Below are positions 9,091-21,038 of a stretch of 64,000 nucleotides of DNA, piece by piece. A program made the translations under genes and the position numbers. This DNA is from Adiantum capillus-veneris. Lineage: Eukaryota > Streptophyta > Polypodiopsida > Polypodiales > Pteridaceae. The DNA lies in NCBI GenBank assembly GCA_014529385.2, contig CM043944.1, positions 54,667,768 through 54,731,767 on the forward strand, in the 5' to 3' direction. Below the pieces are notes generated by a model. That model searched no databases. It was given only the letters and a program-made list of their open reading frames with translations, and had not been told where the DNA came from. Position 1 is the stretch's first letter. Each line of letters starts with the position of its first letter.

Positions 9091-10454
9091 TTAACACTAG
9101 AATGGTAACAGGACACTTTTATGTCCTTGGACACTTTTATGTCCTTGGACACTTTTGTGTCCTGTTAAGTGACCATTTTGCTTGAATTATTTGAAGAGTA
9201 TGAAAATGATATTCTAGGTGCTATATATCGACAAAGTTTCCTTATGAGCTGAAAAAAACTTAGCATTTTTTTTGGAGTATCGATCTCACCATTAACCTTA
9301 CTCTTGCACAACATTTTTGAACCTAAACTGTGTGAAAAAACGGGTCCTATTTTTGGTTTTTTTTCAATTTTTTGCAACTATACCACTCTAAACTTCATGT
9401 TTGTGACGTTTAGATGGCTCGAGGTTAGGCCTTCATAGTTTTCAACATGTTTTGATGCTTGTAGGGAGAGCTAAGTGTTAAAATTGAAAGTTATGACCAA
9501 TTTACAAGAATTGCATAATCCTGTTTTTTGAACAAAATTAGCACTTTTATGATATTTTTGGTGGCTTTCTTGATATCGAAATTCAATTTTGATCATGTAA
9601 GTGTACTGTATAACATAAAGCTAATCTTCCTTGAGTTTTGGGGGACCTAATATGCTATATAGCATAGTATATGATGATGGTTGAGTTTTTTGATTGATGA
9701 AGAATACGATATATTTTAGAGTAGCAAGTATAACTTTCTCAATATTGCTAGTTTCTTAGGCCAATTGTGTGTATTTTGTAGGTAGTACCCATATCTAATC
9801 ATAGACTACAAACTTGGCTAGATATTGAGTAGTTTCTATGGGTTTCTAGAGGTCATAATGCTAAACCCAATTTTTTCATGTTTGCTGTATTTAACACTTT
9901 ATCATTGCCCCCAAGGTTCCAATTGTAAGAGATCCATTATCCTTTTGACATGCTCCATGGCTCCTTTTGAATCCAAAGGCCCAAAGGGAACTAAGAAAAC
10001 ATGTATATAGTATCTGTATTGAGCGTGACTATAGAAACTTTGATGATAGGTCCGCAAAATGGCAACAATGCAACTTTTTTGTACCTATTTTTTTTGCCCA
10101 AAAACAATTAGTGAGGTAAAAGCAACCTTATGTTTTGGTCACAAAACCATTGAAGTTAACGGGGCATTTTATCTCATGTCCTACAAAAATCCCCACTCTT
10201 ATTTATATGAAATCAACCATAAGAAATTGCTTTTTTGGGCAAAATGCACTGGTCCATCAACTTTGGAGGCTTGTAGTGACCAAGGGATAAGAAAAATTAC
10301 AAGTTTATCATTTTTTCCATATGTAGTAGTTATTGAACTATAAGCTCTTGAAAGGATTTTTCAAAATGAGTGGATCTACTATGGTTTTGGAATTTTTTCC
10401 CAAAACCCTGAAAGGACACTTTTATGTCTTGTTAGGTTACCATTCTAGTGTTAA
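9091..10454. mobile_element. piggyBac-like non-autonomous DNA transposon
   Basis: The ends are TTAA + CACTAGAATGGTAAC on the left (9091-9109) and its exact reverse complement + TTAA on the right (ending 10454). TTAA duplications and a CMCTAGAA-type end are the piggyBac signature. Next to the left TIR lie three tandem copies of GGACACTTTTATGTCCTT (9111-9164). One copy of the same motif lies beside the right TIR (about 10412). The interior is AT-rich with no credible transposase frame. A CACTA-type reading of the ends fails because the flanking triplets (TAA and TTA) are not direct repeats. It sits between the stop codons of two convergent genes. Confidence 0.6.
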
Positions 10455-10464
10455 GAAGTTCCTT

Positions 10465-12102
10465 CTACCTTGCTCTATGAATTAGACGTCTATAAGTCCA
10501 TTGGTGTAACTCTAATAGGCTATTGGCCTTTTCTTTTCCTCCCCCATGTTGAGTGTGCTTAAAATAACCTGTTCTTGCCATGTACTGGGTTTTTTCCATG
10601 CCTTGTGTGTGAGCCGTATGTCTTGGAAAAATATGGACCATGGTTGAACAGTATGTGCTGCATTGAAATAAAACAAAATGGTCAGCAGAGTACAATTTAA
10701 AATTCTGTTTTGTATACGTAGAATGCCAACCCACCATGTAATGTGTGATATGTTGCCCACCCCAACCTGTAAGGTAAGCCTTTTTCCAATCCAGCAAGGC
10801 TGCTTGAAATGATGTCAGCTTACTTTGGTCCCAAGAATGCTGCTCAAAATAATGGAAAATTTTATCTAGTGATTTCCACACGTTTGCCTTGTGATTCTGG
10901 ATTGCCCCACCACCAACATTGTCTTTAACCACTTTATGTAACTGTTTCCATTTGTTGAACAAGTTTCTCCTTTCTTCTCTATTTGAATCTTTGAGGCTAA
11001 ACCCAAGAAACCTTCTTGCCTTCACTCCGCCTATCGATGCTTTCCTCGGTACCTTGTACCAACTTTGAGACATCTTAGGGTCCTCTTCGATTTTGACATT
11101 ACCTCCATGCAAACCAATGTCTGAGAGCACTCCCTCTAATGCTTTGATAACTCTTTTCGACTCACTCTCTGGCTTTAATGTCCATGCAAAACATATGTAC
11201 AAATGAACCACCTTTTCAATTATTCGACAGAGTGCATGAAGTGTACAGACATGAACTCTACTCAGAGGAATATCAAGCACTGGTTTAAAAGTTTTATCTT
11301 GAAGATGTCTGTTGGGAGCTCTAATCCATTGCACACTCTCAAGTGATTGTGCATCAGCCATGCAATATAAGCATGGACTTGCCTCAACTACTCTGTGTGT
11401 TATGTTGTACATACACTTAAGAGTCTTTAGGTCACCTGCCATGTGCCATTCCACTATGTAGTCACCAAATCCTTCCACTAAAAGAATGGCTCCGTTTCTT
11501 TGTTCATCAGTGATGATAGAAGGAATTTGGGTTTGACTAAAATCCCAATCGAGGATTTCAAAATTTTCCTTATCAACCTGCAGTGAAAAATGAAAACACA
11601 AAATCAACAACCAAATAATCAATATTTTTGTTATCATAGGGTGAACGAAGTATACCTCAAATGATCCTAGAGTTATAATGTTGTTTTCTGATTGCACGCT
11701 AAAGTATCGTGGATCCTCTTTCGTTATTGATGGATCTAGAGATCTGTTCATGAAGGTAATGGTGACTCTCTCCAAATTCTTGTTCTTCAGGACCTCGCAC
11801 TCGTCGAGCTTCAAAACAAACTTAAGAACCCCACTGCAGTCATCTCGAATGATGTCAAAAAAGTGAACTGCATACCTTTGCAATGCTTCAAGATCAACGA
11901 AGAGGTTGTTGTGCTCGTTAAACTGTACCTCTCTGCCGCCCTTGCCTAAGAACGTTGCTTTAATATGGAATGGTGACCCAAGTTTCTCAAACACCTCATT
12001 GTTTACGTGCCGGCGAGTAGCCTTTACATGTCATGGCTTTGGCAACAGCAATGATCCTCTCTGTAGTTTATTTTGATACTTTCTAGCTAATGCTTTGAAG
12101 AA
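10465..12102 (-). pseudogene. Transposase-like gene, C-terminal exons
   Basis: Candidate catalytic acids, numbering from 11994, are Asp64 (LKLDECE), Asp188 (AGDLK) and Glu467 (QGMEK). Between them are a CLYC pair (208/211) and HVCTLHAL (H248/H253), a D-D-CxxC-H-E layout like RNase H-fold transposases with a zinc insert. The family is not one I can name. An in-frame intron at 11578-11655 (GTATAC...CTGCAG, 78 bp) is clear. A second intron near 10660-10740 (ATG|GTGGGT...AATGCAG) fits better than read-through, but downstream of it the frame must shift by one base near 10610, so the copy looks broken. A TGA lies at 12031-12033. The C-terminus is rich in His and Gly (KHTQHGGG). Confidence 0.6.
11578..11655 (-). 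other. Predicted GT-AG intron, 78 bp
   Basis: On the minus strand, GAG|GTATACTTCG opens it and TTTTTCACTGCAG|GTTGAT closes it. The insert translates to a hydrophobic run unlike its surroundings, which supports an intron whose length happens to be divisible by three. Confidence 0.75.
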
Positions 12103-12705
12103 TGTTGGAGGCTCTCCATAGCACAGGCAATCTCCCACAAAATCTATCAATCCGGAGAGAAAGAGCATGACCCAGCTAGGGCTTGGAGGCATCACACAAA
12201 TAATGTGTGAGAGCATCATCGGATGCAAAGATTGAGAGGATTCAAGAGCATGCATCCTCCAATGCAATTAGAAATCATTCCAAATCAACTAATGCTAATC
12301 GCACATCAAGCATCAATTCAAGCAATCATCTACACACATCAAGCAACGAAGTGAAACACACTAATCTTGGAATCTCTGAAGCACAAAAGCACACAAGATC
12401 GCATTCAAGTCGGCCACCCCAACCATGCCCATCATGGTGTCCAAATCAAGTCACACATAATCAAATTAATCTCAAGGCTTCTTAAACATACACACACAAG
12501 CACACCATTAGGGGACAACTCTAATCCCTCGATCACGAGTACACCCACTCCGCTTAATCGAGAGAGTTAGATAAAGACAGTAATCAGGGTAGCTTAGCAT
12601 AAGTAAGAGTTAGATTAGAGAAGATCAACACTTCAAAACAATGAAGGAAAGTAGAGAAACATGATTGAAAACATAATGAAGACTAGATTAATTAAGAGAG
12701 GATTA
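12103..12705 (-). repeat. LTR copy A, truncated
   Basis: This matches the first 600 bp (plus-strand order) of copies B and C and stops at AGAGGATTA (12705). Ten bases later copy B starts. The last bases before B (CCAA) match the end of a primer site. Confidence 0.9.
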
Positions 12706-12715
12706 AACGATCCAA

Positions 12716-13642
12716 TGTTGGAGGCTCGCCATAGCATAGGCAATCTCCCACAAAATCTATCAATCCGGAGAGAGAGAGCATGGCCCGGCTAGGGCTTGGA
12801 GGCATCACACAAATAATGTGTGAGAGCGTCATCGGATGCAAAGATTGAGAGGATTCAAGAGCGTGCATCCTCCAATGCAATTAGAAATCATCCCAAACAA
12901 CTATTGCTAAGCGCACATCAAGCATCAATTCAAGCAATCATCTACACACATCAAGCATGACCAAGTGAAACACACTAATCTTGGAATCTCTCAAGCACAA
13001 CTCTAATTACATGCATTGACGATTAAGCCCACAAGATCGCATTCAAGTCGGCCACCCCAACCATGCCAATCATGGTGTCCAAATCAAGTCACACACAATC
13101 AAATTAAGCTCAAGGCTTCTTAAACCTACACACACACAAGCACACCATTAGGGGACAACTCTAATCCCTCAATCATGAGTACACCCACTCCGCTTAATCG
13201 AGAGAGTTAGATAAGGACTCCACTAATCGGAGTAGCTTAGCATAAGTAAGAGTTAGATTAGAGAAGATCAACACTTCAAAACATTGAAGGAAAGTAGAGA
13301 AGCATAATTGACAACAAATGAAAACTAGCTTAATTAAGAGAGGATTATACTAATTACATGTGATTAGCACTAGCCTTCTAAGCATGGGCATTAAGCTCAA
13401 AGGTTAGGCCATCAAGACCTCCTCTAGGGAGAGAGTTCTCAAAAGGACCACTCAAGAATGACCTCTCATTGGGCCTCAAACCCTTCAACTATGGGATAAA
13501 GTGAGCTCTCTAGCTTAGACTCATACAACTTTGGAACTCCTAAATGAGCCCAAGCCCTATCAATGAAAAGTAAATATTGTGCACTATGGCACATTTCCAT
13601 AGCTTGGTGCATAATTGGTGTAGCCGTGAGCCGCTTCTAACA
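12716..13642 (-). repeat. LTR copy B (927 bp), 3' LTR of the full interior
   Basis: It starts TGTTGGAGGC and ends CTTCTAACA, giving TGTTAG...CCAACA ends on the minus strand. It is preceded (minus) by the polypurine tract AGGAAGGGGGGAG at 13643-13655. Confidence 0.92.
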
Positions 13643-13655
13643 CTCCCCCCTTCCT
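13643..13655 (-). other. Polypurine tract of the LARD-like element
   Basis: Minus-strand AGGAAGGGGGGAG directly abuts the TG start of LTR B, as expected for the plus-strand primer of reverse transcription. Confidence 0.75.
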
Positions 13656-16600
13656 AATTTGGCGCACGTCCTCATGTGCCAGTGAAGCGAGACACAGTGA
13701 CATGGTAGAAAGCAAGTCCAAGGAAGAAATGTTGAGCTGTAAAACATAAGAATAAGTAATGAGCATCAAAGGCTACCAATAATGAATAAAACATGAAGCA
13801 TAAATGAACAATCATGCAAAGTGATTTTTTGCTTCTAAAAGATAGGTTAATCATAGTCAAAAACTAGACAACATAAAGCAAAAAAATACTCACACTATTG
13901 TGAAGATTAAACCACTTGAAATTTCAGTTTTATGCATGAAACACAAGCAATCAATTATGACTCTAGGCTAATGCAAGTTCATAAAGCTACTAGCCTAAAA
14001 ACTATGTGAGCACTCTTAATAAATCATTCAAGTCTATCATGTCTATGGGCTATAAAAAAGCTCCTAATCTATTAGTACATTGTCAAAGCTTTTTGAAGCT
14101 CATGGAAGTTTTGATTTAGCCATTCATTGAAAAATTAAAGCACAATCACAAGGCTACCACCCCAAGGCAAGTCTAGGTGCGACTCTCAGCTCCTTGAACC
14201 CTCAAGAAGGTGTTCCAAAAGCCTACTAGCTTACCAAGGTGACGGCTAACCCCTATCAACCCAGGGCATCGGTTTAGGGCCTTGGCCAAGCGAGCCAAGG
14301 TGATTCCCCTCGCCTACCAAGTGCTAATAAGATAACATAACATAGAATTTTTATTTTCATGTGCCTTAGTAGTATTTTTGCTACTTTTTTGGGCACTTCT
14401 TTGCTTCATGGTTCATTTTTTAGCACATTTTTATTGCTTCCTTTATGAGGTGTTTATGGCAATTGGACTAAAAAAGACTAAAGCCTATTCATAGCCCTAG
14501 GTCATGACAAAAATGAATGGAATATTAAAACTATCACTAAGATTCTAGGACTAATGAGAAATGAACCTACATTAACCTAAGGTCAAGTCCAATTACCTAC
14601 GATTAATATACATAAAACCTAATTTTTTGTGAGTTAATTTTCACAAAGTAGGGTGTTGAAACTTTACGATGCCTAGCTTTCTAACATGAAAATACCATAG
14701 CTTAGAAGCAAAATTTCACTTAAGCCAAGCAAGAGAATGAACAAAAGAGCAAAATCATCGAAGGATGACACCTATTCATGCTCTTTGTGCATCTTTGAGC
14801 AAGCATCCTTTGTGTAGAGAAGTCTCTTGATCCGTTTTATTTGCAAAAAGAAGCCTTTTTTGAAGCTAAGTGTAAACACAAGCTACAAAAGCCAACTATT
14901 GAAAGCCAAATGCACACAAAACATTAATGAAAACCTAAAGCTAGGGTCTTGCATACCCGAATTTGCCAAAGGGAAAAAACCCAAGGGAAAAAAAATGCCT
15001 TTGGTTATGCACATGATGCTCTAATGTAGCAAATCTATGCATACATATCAACCATGAGAGATAAAATGAGCTTCTACATAAGCAAATAGTGCAATTTCAA
15101 CCATCTCTCATGCATGATTCAAGTTGATTAGTTTCTAGCTCACTTGAAATATGGAATTTGAAACAATCCAAGAGCTAAAAAATAATGCAACTTTGATGAA
15201 ATGAAGTGGCTCTCGAAAGTCAAATTTTACATTTTAAAGTTTTTCAAAAAGTTGGCTAACAAACTAGCTCACATGAAATTATCAATTTTTTAGTGTGATC
15301 TTTGAGCTAGAGATGACTGCAGCTTGATGAAATGAAAATGAATGGCTCTCAATAGACAAATTTGTACTTGAAAGCTCAAAAAGTTGGTTAAACACTAGCT
15401 CAATTGAAAAAATTAACTTTTGACAAGGCTATGAGCTAGTATGTATACAACTTTAATTAATCCAAACATTTGGAATGGCTCTAAGTAGCCAAATCTTGCA
15501 ATATTGCAATGATGACCCCTTTTTGGATCATTTGAAAGTACACTCCTGCCACACCCCTTTAAAATGAAGGTCAACTGTTAGTGCTTTTTAGCATATGAAC
15601 ATCCAATACAAGCACTAAAAATGTATCAAGTAATGTTCAAGCACCAAAATATCCCAAGCATGCATCAACTCATCATCCTCCAATGTGATTCTCATGCCTA
15701 CATGCAAATCACCATGAATTTTTCTCATTTACTGCAAGGAGGATGTTTCAATTAAGCAAAGCACTTGATCATAAAAATTCTTTAATCATAAAATGTGTGC
15801 AATGAGGTGCATAGAAATGCTAAAATCATCGCACACAATCAATGTTTTTCTCGCTTGCTTTGATGTTGCGAGTATGACATCAGATCAAGTGAAAGAAGAA
15901 TCATACGAGGCAATGTTTTTTAGCTCTCTTGAGGAAATCAAAATCCAATGTTTTTCTTTGGCCCAAGTCTCAATCATTAGTGCAAGAGAATAATTTTCAT
16001 CCAATGACCCACAAGACTTACTGGATTCTCTTACATTCCATGAAAACATGTTCAAATCATTTGAATGCTCATATCCCTTAGACTCTCATATAGTCAATGT
16101 TCATTTAACGCAAAAAGGGAGAGTAAGAAAATGTCCTTTGGTAGATGAATACACTAAAACTAGCAACCACACTCTCAAGTCGAGTGAAGCATTCTTGATC
16201 AATCATTTTTTATCTCACAAAGCCATGAAAGAGACAATCCTCTTATATTGATGTAATCATGCCCGACAAATACAAATCTCCTTATTCAAAAGCACTACAT
16301 TGTAGTCAGATCCAAATGAATTTTTTCAATGGTGTGGTGAAGTGTGTATTTGGGGTGAGGGTGGGAACACTGTTTAATGTCAAAATTGAGCTTAAAATTT
16401 GAGTTTTTTTTTTGGTTTTTTTTAATGCTCTTTTGTTGATCTGCGAGCAAGGAGAAGCGACATTATTGTTGCTCTTTTGTTGATCAACAAGCAAGGAGAG
16501 AGCGTGTACAAGATGGCCATGGTAGAAATCCTCGAATAATGAAAATGTGAGCATACCCAAGGTGGACAGCAGAGAATCGGGAAAGACGTCAAATGTGTGT

Positions 16601-18830
16601 GTATCTGGCGGGTCTGCAGTCAACGCAAGAGCAGTGTGTGCACACTTGTCCTGTTTGATGCGGCATTATCGCAGCAACAAGAGAAACCGGACAGAGCCAA
16701 AGGTCGAGCCTGAGTGCATGGTGCAGCGGCTGTAGGCAGCAAAGGTGGCTTGTGTGGCGAACTGCATCTGATTCAACACCTTTTGACGCTGGGGCCGGTT
16801 CAAGGGGGCAAGTGGCTGAGAAAGGAGGCAAGTGGATGTGCAGGTTGGCAGTTGAAGCTGCGCGTTATTCGGCATGGGCCAGGGCTGACAGCACGTGTGT
16901 GTGTGTGTGTGTGTGTGTGTTATCGGCACCAAAATCGGGTGTATAGCTCGGTAGCGTCAAGATCCAGCTGTGTCAAATGAGGCCAATGGGAGCTCAAGTT
17001 GAGCTGGTGAGCCACAGAAGCGAAGGTAATGCGCGAATTCAGGCTCGCCAGTCGTCATGGGTGTGTGTGTGAGTTTGTGAATAAAGCCAAACCTGGTCAG
17101 CAAGTAGATTGCGAGCTAAGCTAGGTGTGTGAGTGTCGTTTTGTCATAATGCACCCAATCCAGGCCTGCAGGGCAAGTGGAATCAGTAGGCGACAAGCAA
17201 CATTCAAAAGAGGCGTGTGAGTTTGATTCAAATAACATGCCTTTTTTTATTTTTGAGTTTTCCCTTTGAGGTTTGTTCCCATGGATGGATACAACTAATG
17301 CCGCAAGGGAAAGAGATACGAGGAAATTTGGGCCAACCCCGCAAGCTCGGCCATGTTCGTTAATGCAAATTGAGTGCACATAAACGTCTAACTTACTTGG
17401 GCACATGCTTCTAGTTCAAATTCAATAAATCACAAAAACCAAGTTTCAAGTCCAAATTGATGCAGTCTTTTCGTCAATTGAGCACACATTTAAATAATAC
17501 CATCGTATTTGTTCTCCCATTGACCATTTAAAATCGATCGTAATCATTGCAATATGAATTGCTCATTTCCACTGTCCCCGATCACTTAAATCCAATTGGC
17601 ACAAACAAGCGACCTAATTGTACTTGTCCAATTCAATGAATTGCTCATTTCCATTTCTCTAATCATCCAAACCATATTGGCTTGTCATTTTGGTTTGTGA
17701 GGCAATACAATTGATTATGGCATTTTCACATGCAGAAATCATTGAATTTTTTAACATTTTAATCAAATTGGCACACCAATCATAATGGCAATCACATAAA
17801 TCATCTTCAACTGAGTACCAATCAAATCATCCAAAGTCAATCAATCTCATATACACCGATCTTTTAGGCCAAATTAGTCATCATAATTGGTAATTGCTAC
17901 CCATTATTCATCCCCAATTTAGGCATAATTGGCCATTAATTAGGCACACACACCTAAATTTAAGCCGTCGATTTGTGCAAAAAATTCATTAAACACTCAT
18001 TGCATTTCATCAATTGCACACTTGATCACACATACATGAGTATATACATGCTAAATTAACTCAATTTTAATCAAATGATCAAATTTTAACTCAATTTAGC
18101 ATTGCACACACACAAAAATTAGGTGCACAAATCCAACTTTTTGCTCAATTAGCAACGAAATTAAGCCAATTCCTAATGTTTGCACACACATTTCTTGCAA
18201 AATCATCAATCTACAAGCATTTAGGTGTCCTATTTGATTACAATTTCATTCCAATTTCATCAAATTAAGCATAAATTCCATCAATTAGGCACACACACCT
18301 AATTTTAGCAATGATTTAGCAACTCAATGGGATCAACTTAATCGATCAAAAAATGAACGGAGTAGGTCAATCCACTTACAATTGATTGCATCCAAGCTAA
18401 TCCTTGCTCCACACGACGATTCCATCATGGACACACATGTATGCAACTCCGATTCGGTCCAAAATTGATCAAAAAATTGACCAGAATCAACACTCAATCA
18501 CATGATTAGGCATAGATTAGAGTTAAGAGTGATGATCCTCCTCAATTAAGGGGATTTAGCATACATTCCAAATCAAAATTAGTGCTTAGGTTAGCACAAT
18601 TAGCATGGAATTAGTACAATTAGCACGAAATTAGCATGAATGGGATGCAGAATTAGTGAAAAATTAGCAAAATCAAAAGAAAATTTAGGGGTTTTTGGGG
18701 TGAAATGACTCTATACACATCCAATTAAACCTAATTACACTACACAAAAATCAAATCCTACCTAATTACAAGAAATCGATAATCAAATTACTCTTATCTT
18801 TTGCAACCTCAACTCCACTAGCGTAGGCAA
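13656..18830 (-). other. Non-coding interior of the LARD-like element
   Basis: AT-rich sequence with no frame longer than about 100 codons and no gag, pol or captured-gene similarity that I recognise. A GC-richer patch at about 16550-17120 contains a (GT) microsatellite and several overlapping short frames on both strands; none has a convincing start or domain. Confidence 0.7.
16895..16921. repeat. (GT)n microsatellite
   Basis: Thirteen consecutive GT dinucleotides plus one T lie inside the LARD-like interior. Confidence 0.95.
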
Positions 18831-18831
18831 C

Positions 18832-18853
18832 CCGTCCCCGACAGCGGCGCCAA
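18832..18853 (-). other. Primer-binding site of the LARD-like element
   Basis: Minus-strand TTGGCGCCGCTGTCGGGGAC begins right after the CCAACA end of LTR C. It resembles the TGGCGCC-starting primer sites of plant Athila/Tat-type gypsy elements. Confidence 0.75.
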
Positions 18854-19804
18854 TGTTGGAGGCTCGCCATAGAATAGGCAATCTCCCACAGAATCTATCA
18901 ATCCGGAGAGAAAGAGCATGACCTAGCTAGGGCTTGGAGGCATCACACAAAGAATGTGCGAGAGCGTCATTGGATGCAAAGATTGAGAGGATTCAAGAGC
19001 GTGCATCCTCCAATGCAATTAGAAATCATCCAAATCAACTAATGCTAATCACACATCAAGCATCAATTCAAGAAATCATCTACACACATCAAGCACGACG
19101 AAGTGAAACACACTAATATTGGAATCTCTCAAGCACAACTCTAATTACATGCATTGACGATTAAGCCCACAAGATCGCATTCAAGTCGGCCACCCCAACC
19201 ATTCCCATCATGGTGTCCAAATCAAGTCACACATAATCAAATTAAGCTCAAGGATTCTTAAACCTACACACACAAGCACACCATTAGAGGACAACTCTAA
19301 TCCCTCAATCACGAGTACACCCACTCCGCTTAATCGAGAGAGTTAGATAAAGACACTAATCGGAGTAGCTTAGCATAAGTAAGAGTTAGATTAGAGAAGA
19401 TCAACACTTCAAAACAATGAAGGAAAATAGAAAAACATGATTGACAAAATAATGAAGACTAGATTAATTAAGAGAGGATTACACTAATTACATGTGATTA
19501 TCACTAGCCTTCTAAGCATGGGCATTAAGCTCAAAGGCTAGGCCATTAAGACCTCCTCTAGGGAGAGAGTTCTCAAAAGGACCACTCAAGAATGACCTCT
19601 CATTAAGCATAGGGCTCTTTTATAGCTTTGGGCCTCAAACCCTTCAACTATAGGATAAAGTCAGCTCTCTAGCCTAAACTCATACAACTTTGGAACTCCT
19701 AAATGTGAGCTCAAGCCCTATACAATGAAAAGTAAATATTGTGCACTATGGCACATTTCCATAGCTTGGTGCATAATTGGTGTAGCCGTTAGCCGCTTCT
19801 AACT
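18854..19804 (-). repeat. LTR copy C, 5' LTR of the full interior
   Basis: Near-identical over its length to copy B, with small differences such as the segment around 19600-19625 that B lacks. The terminal A is replaced by T at 19804. Confidence 0.92.
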
Positions 19805-20618
19805 AAGAGTACCCTATATCCCATCTATGAGATGCCACTCTCATCAAGTATTGCTTGCACTTCCATTGGTTCCAGTTGATTCGCGTTCATGAAGGAGGTA
19901 AGTAGCCTCCCTTTCAACTTACAAATTTTTTTCTGAGTTATCATCTCTTCAACTACTTCTTTTGGAACTAGACGGCTGTAATGCACTCTGGCATTGAAGT
20001 CTGCACCGTTCGAGTTTGGACGTAATAAAGACCTGCCAAAAAATCACAATACGTTATGATCATGTATAGGAAAGTAAGTGTATCCATTTCTTAATGAAGC
20101 ACATTGAAGAAACAAACTTCGAGTTACCTTAAAGCTCTTATTTGTTTCTTCAGGACACCACTACCAACCTTCATGTTCTCAATGTTGCACAGATCTCTTT
20201 TTCTTTTTCGACTACCAAGCATGGTGTCTTTCTCTCGCAAACTTGTGATCTTCTTCTCAAGGCCTTGGATTGTCTCTCTGTTTGATGAAATCTTTTGAGA
20301 GCATGATTCATTAAGTTTCTTCAGCTGCATGTTCTCCATCGCCAGGAAGTTTCTTTGCCTTTTTGCATTAAATCCTCTCATTTCTAAATGTTCGGTGTAT
20401 CCCAATAGCCCATTCTTGCCATCGCCTGTGAAATGTAAGAGGTTAGTGATATTAGCAAAGGGAGGTGGCACGTTTGTCATAGGATCCTTCGGGTAAATAG
20501 CCCATTGGTCCACAAATCCAAATGATGTTCCTTGCTTGTCCTTCTAAGTTATTTCTCGCGTTGAGATAAGAAAGACTCCCTCCCATGTTTCTGCAACGGT
20601 GCGTACTCTTGCAATACA
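19805..20618 (-). pseudogene. Transposase-like gene, upstream exons
   Basis: The minus strand is open from about 20618, and an exon ends at 20128 (TTTAAG|GTAACT). A 95-bp intron (20033-20127, acceptor TTTTTTGGCAG) leads to an exon from 20032 that runs into the LARD insertion and continues at 12097. The protein has GTSFGFVDQWAIYPKD near the start, then a coiled-coil-like Lys/Glu/Leu segment with a basic SRKRKRD patch, then a helical region. TAG at 20544-20546 and TAG at 19825-19827 break the frame. I infer one gene across the insertion because frame, codon phase and target duplication all agree. Function is unknown beyond the transposase-like core downstream. Confidence 0.6.
20033..20127 (-). 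other. Predicted GT-AG intron, 95 bp
   Basis: The donor AAG|GTAACT and acceptor TTTTTTGGCAG|GTC bound it. Joining keeps the frame (codon AG|G). Confidence 0.7.
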
Positions 20619-20749
20619 TCAACATGAAGATGATGTGTGTTATTTCTTTGGGTAAGTGTTAAAGATGAAGGGGCTAAGGATTGTAAGTTCAAATTAGTGT
20701 TTTCATCAAGAAAGATGCGTTCTCCATTCCTAGAGTTGATAGAGAAGAA

Positions 20750-20993
20750 GACAGAGAAATATCTCAGGTTTTGGGAGGGAAGGCCATATTCTCAAGTTTA
20801 GAGTTGATAGAGTTCGTGTGGCTTATGTTTCTGGAGGGAACGCTTATAAGTTGGCATTTCAAATCATTAGTCATACGGTTAGTTGGATTCCTGACAAGAG
20901 AACAAAGGATAAGAATGATAAAGACGGAGGCTACCTACCAAAGAATGTCATTTTGGTTTTTTGTTGCGCAGAAAAGTATCACATAAAATGCAT
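20750..20993 (+). pseudogene. Coding-looking relic of unknown family
   Basis: A plus-strand frame runs through FRVDRVRVAYVSGGNAYKLA to CCAEKYHIKC. Its composition is typical of protein, unlike the surrounding shadow frames. It has no start or clear end. It lies among the upstream exons of the minus-strand transposase-like gene but in the opposite direction, so a local inversion or an unrelated gene fragment are both possible. Confidence 0.4.
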
Positions 20994-21038
20994 AATTTAA
21001 AATTTTCATTTTCTCTCTCTAAGCCGACGTGGAACTTC

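Larger units (their letters stand above)
12103..19804 (-). mobile_element. Non-autonomous LTR retrotransposon (LARD-like), inserted in an exon
   Basis: Outer ends are TGTTGGAGGC at 12103 and CTAAC(T) at 19804, and the flanks are AAGAA (12098-12102) and AAGAG (19805-19809), a 5-bp duplication with one difference. Removing the insert and one copy of the duplication rejoins a coding frame of the minus-strand transposase-like gene. On the minus strand the right LTR (18854-19804) is followed by TTGGCGCCGCTGTCGGGGAC, a plant gypsy-type primer site, and a purine tract precedes the LTR at 12716-13642. The 5.2-kb interior (13643-18853) has no gag or pol frames, so it must depend on another element's enzymes. 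Confidence 0.85.

Noticed and set aside
10059-10343. 94-codon plus-strand frame inside the piggyBac-like element
   Set aside because: No transposase motif, AT-rich composition, no repeat of the pattern elsewhere.
9094-10451. CACTA-type transposon reading of the same ends
   Set aside because: CACTA elements duplicate 3 bp. The flanking triplets are TAA and TTA, not a direct repeat, whereas TTAA on both sides fits.
16714-16980. Overlapping short frames around the (GT)n tract
   Set aside because: They depend on the microsatellite and on both strands being open; no domain is visible.
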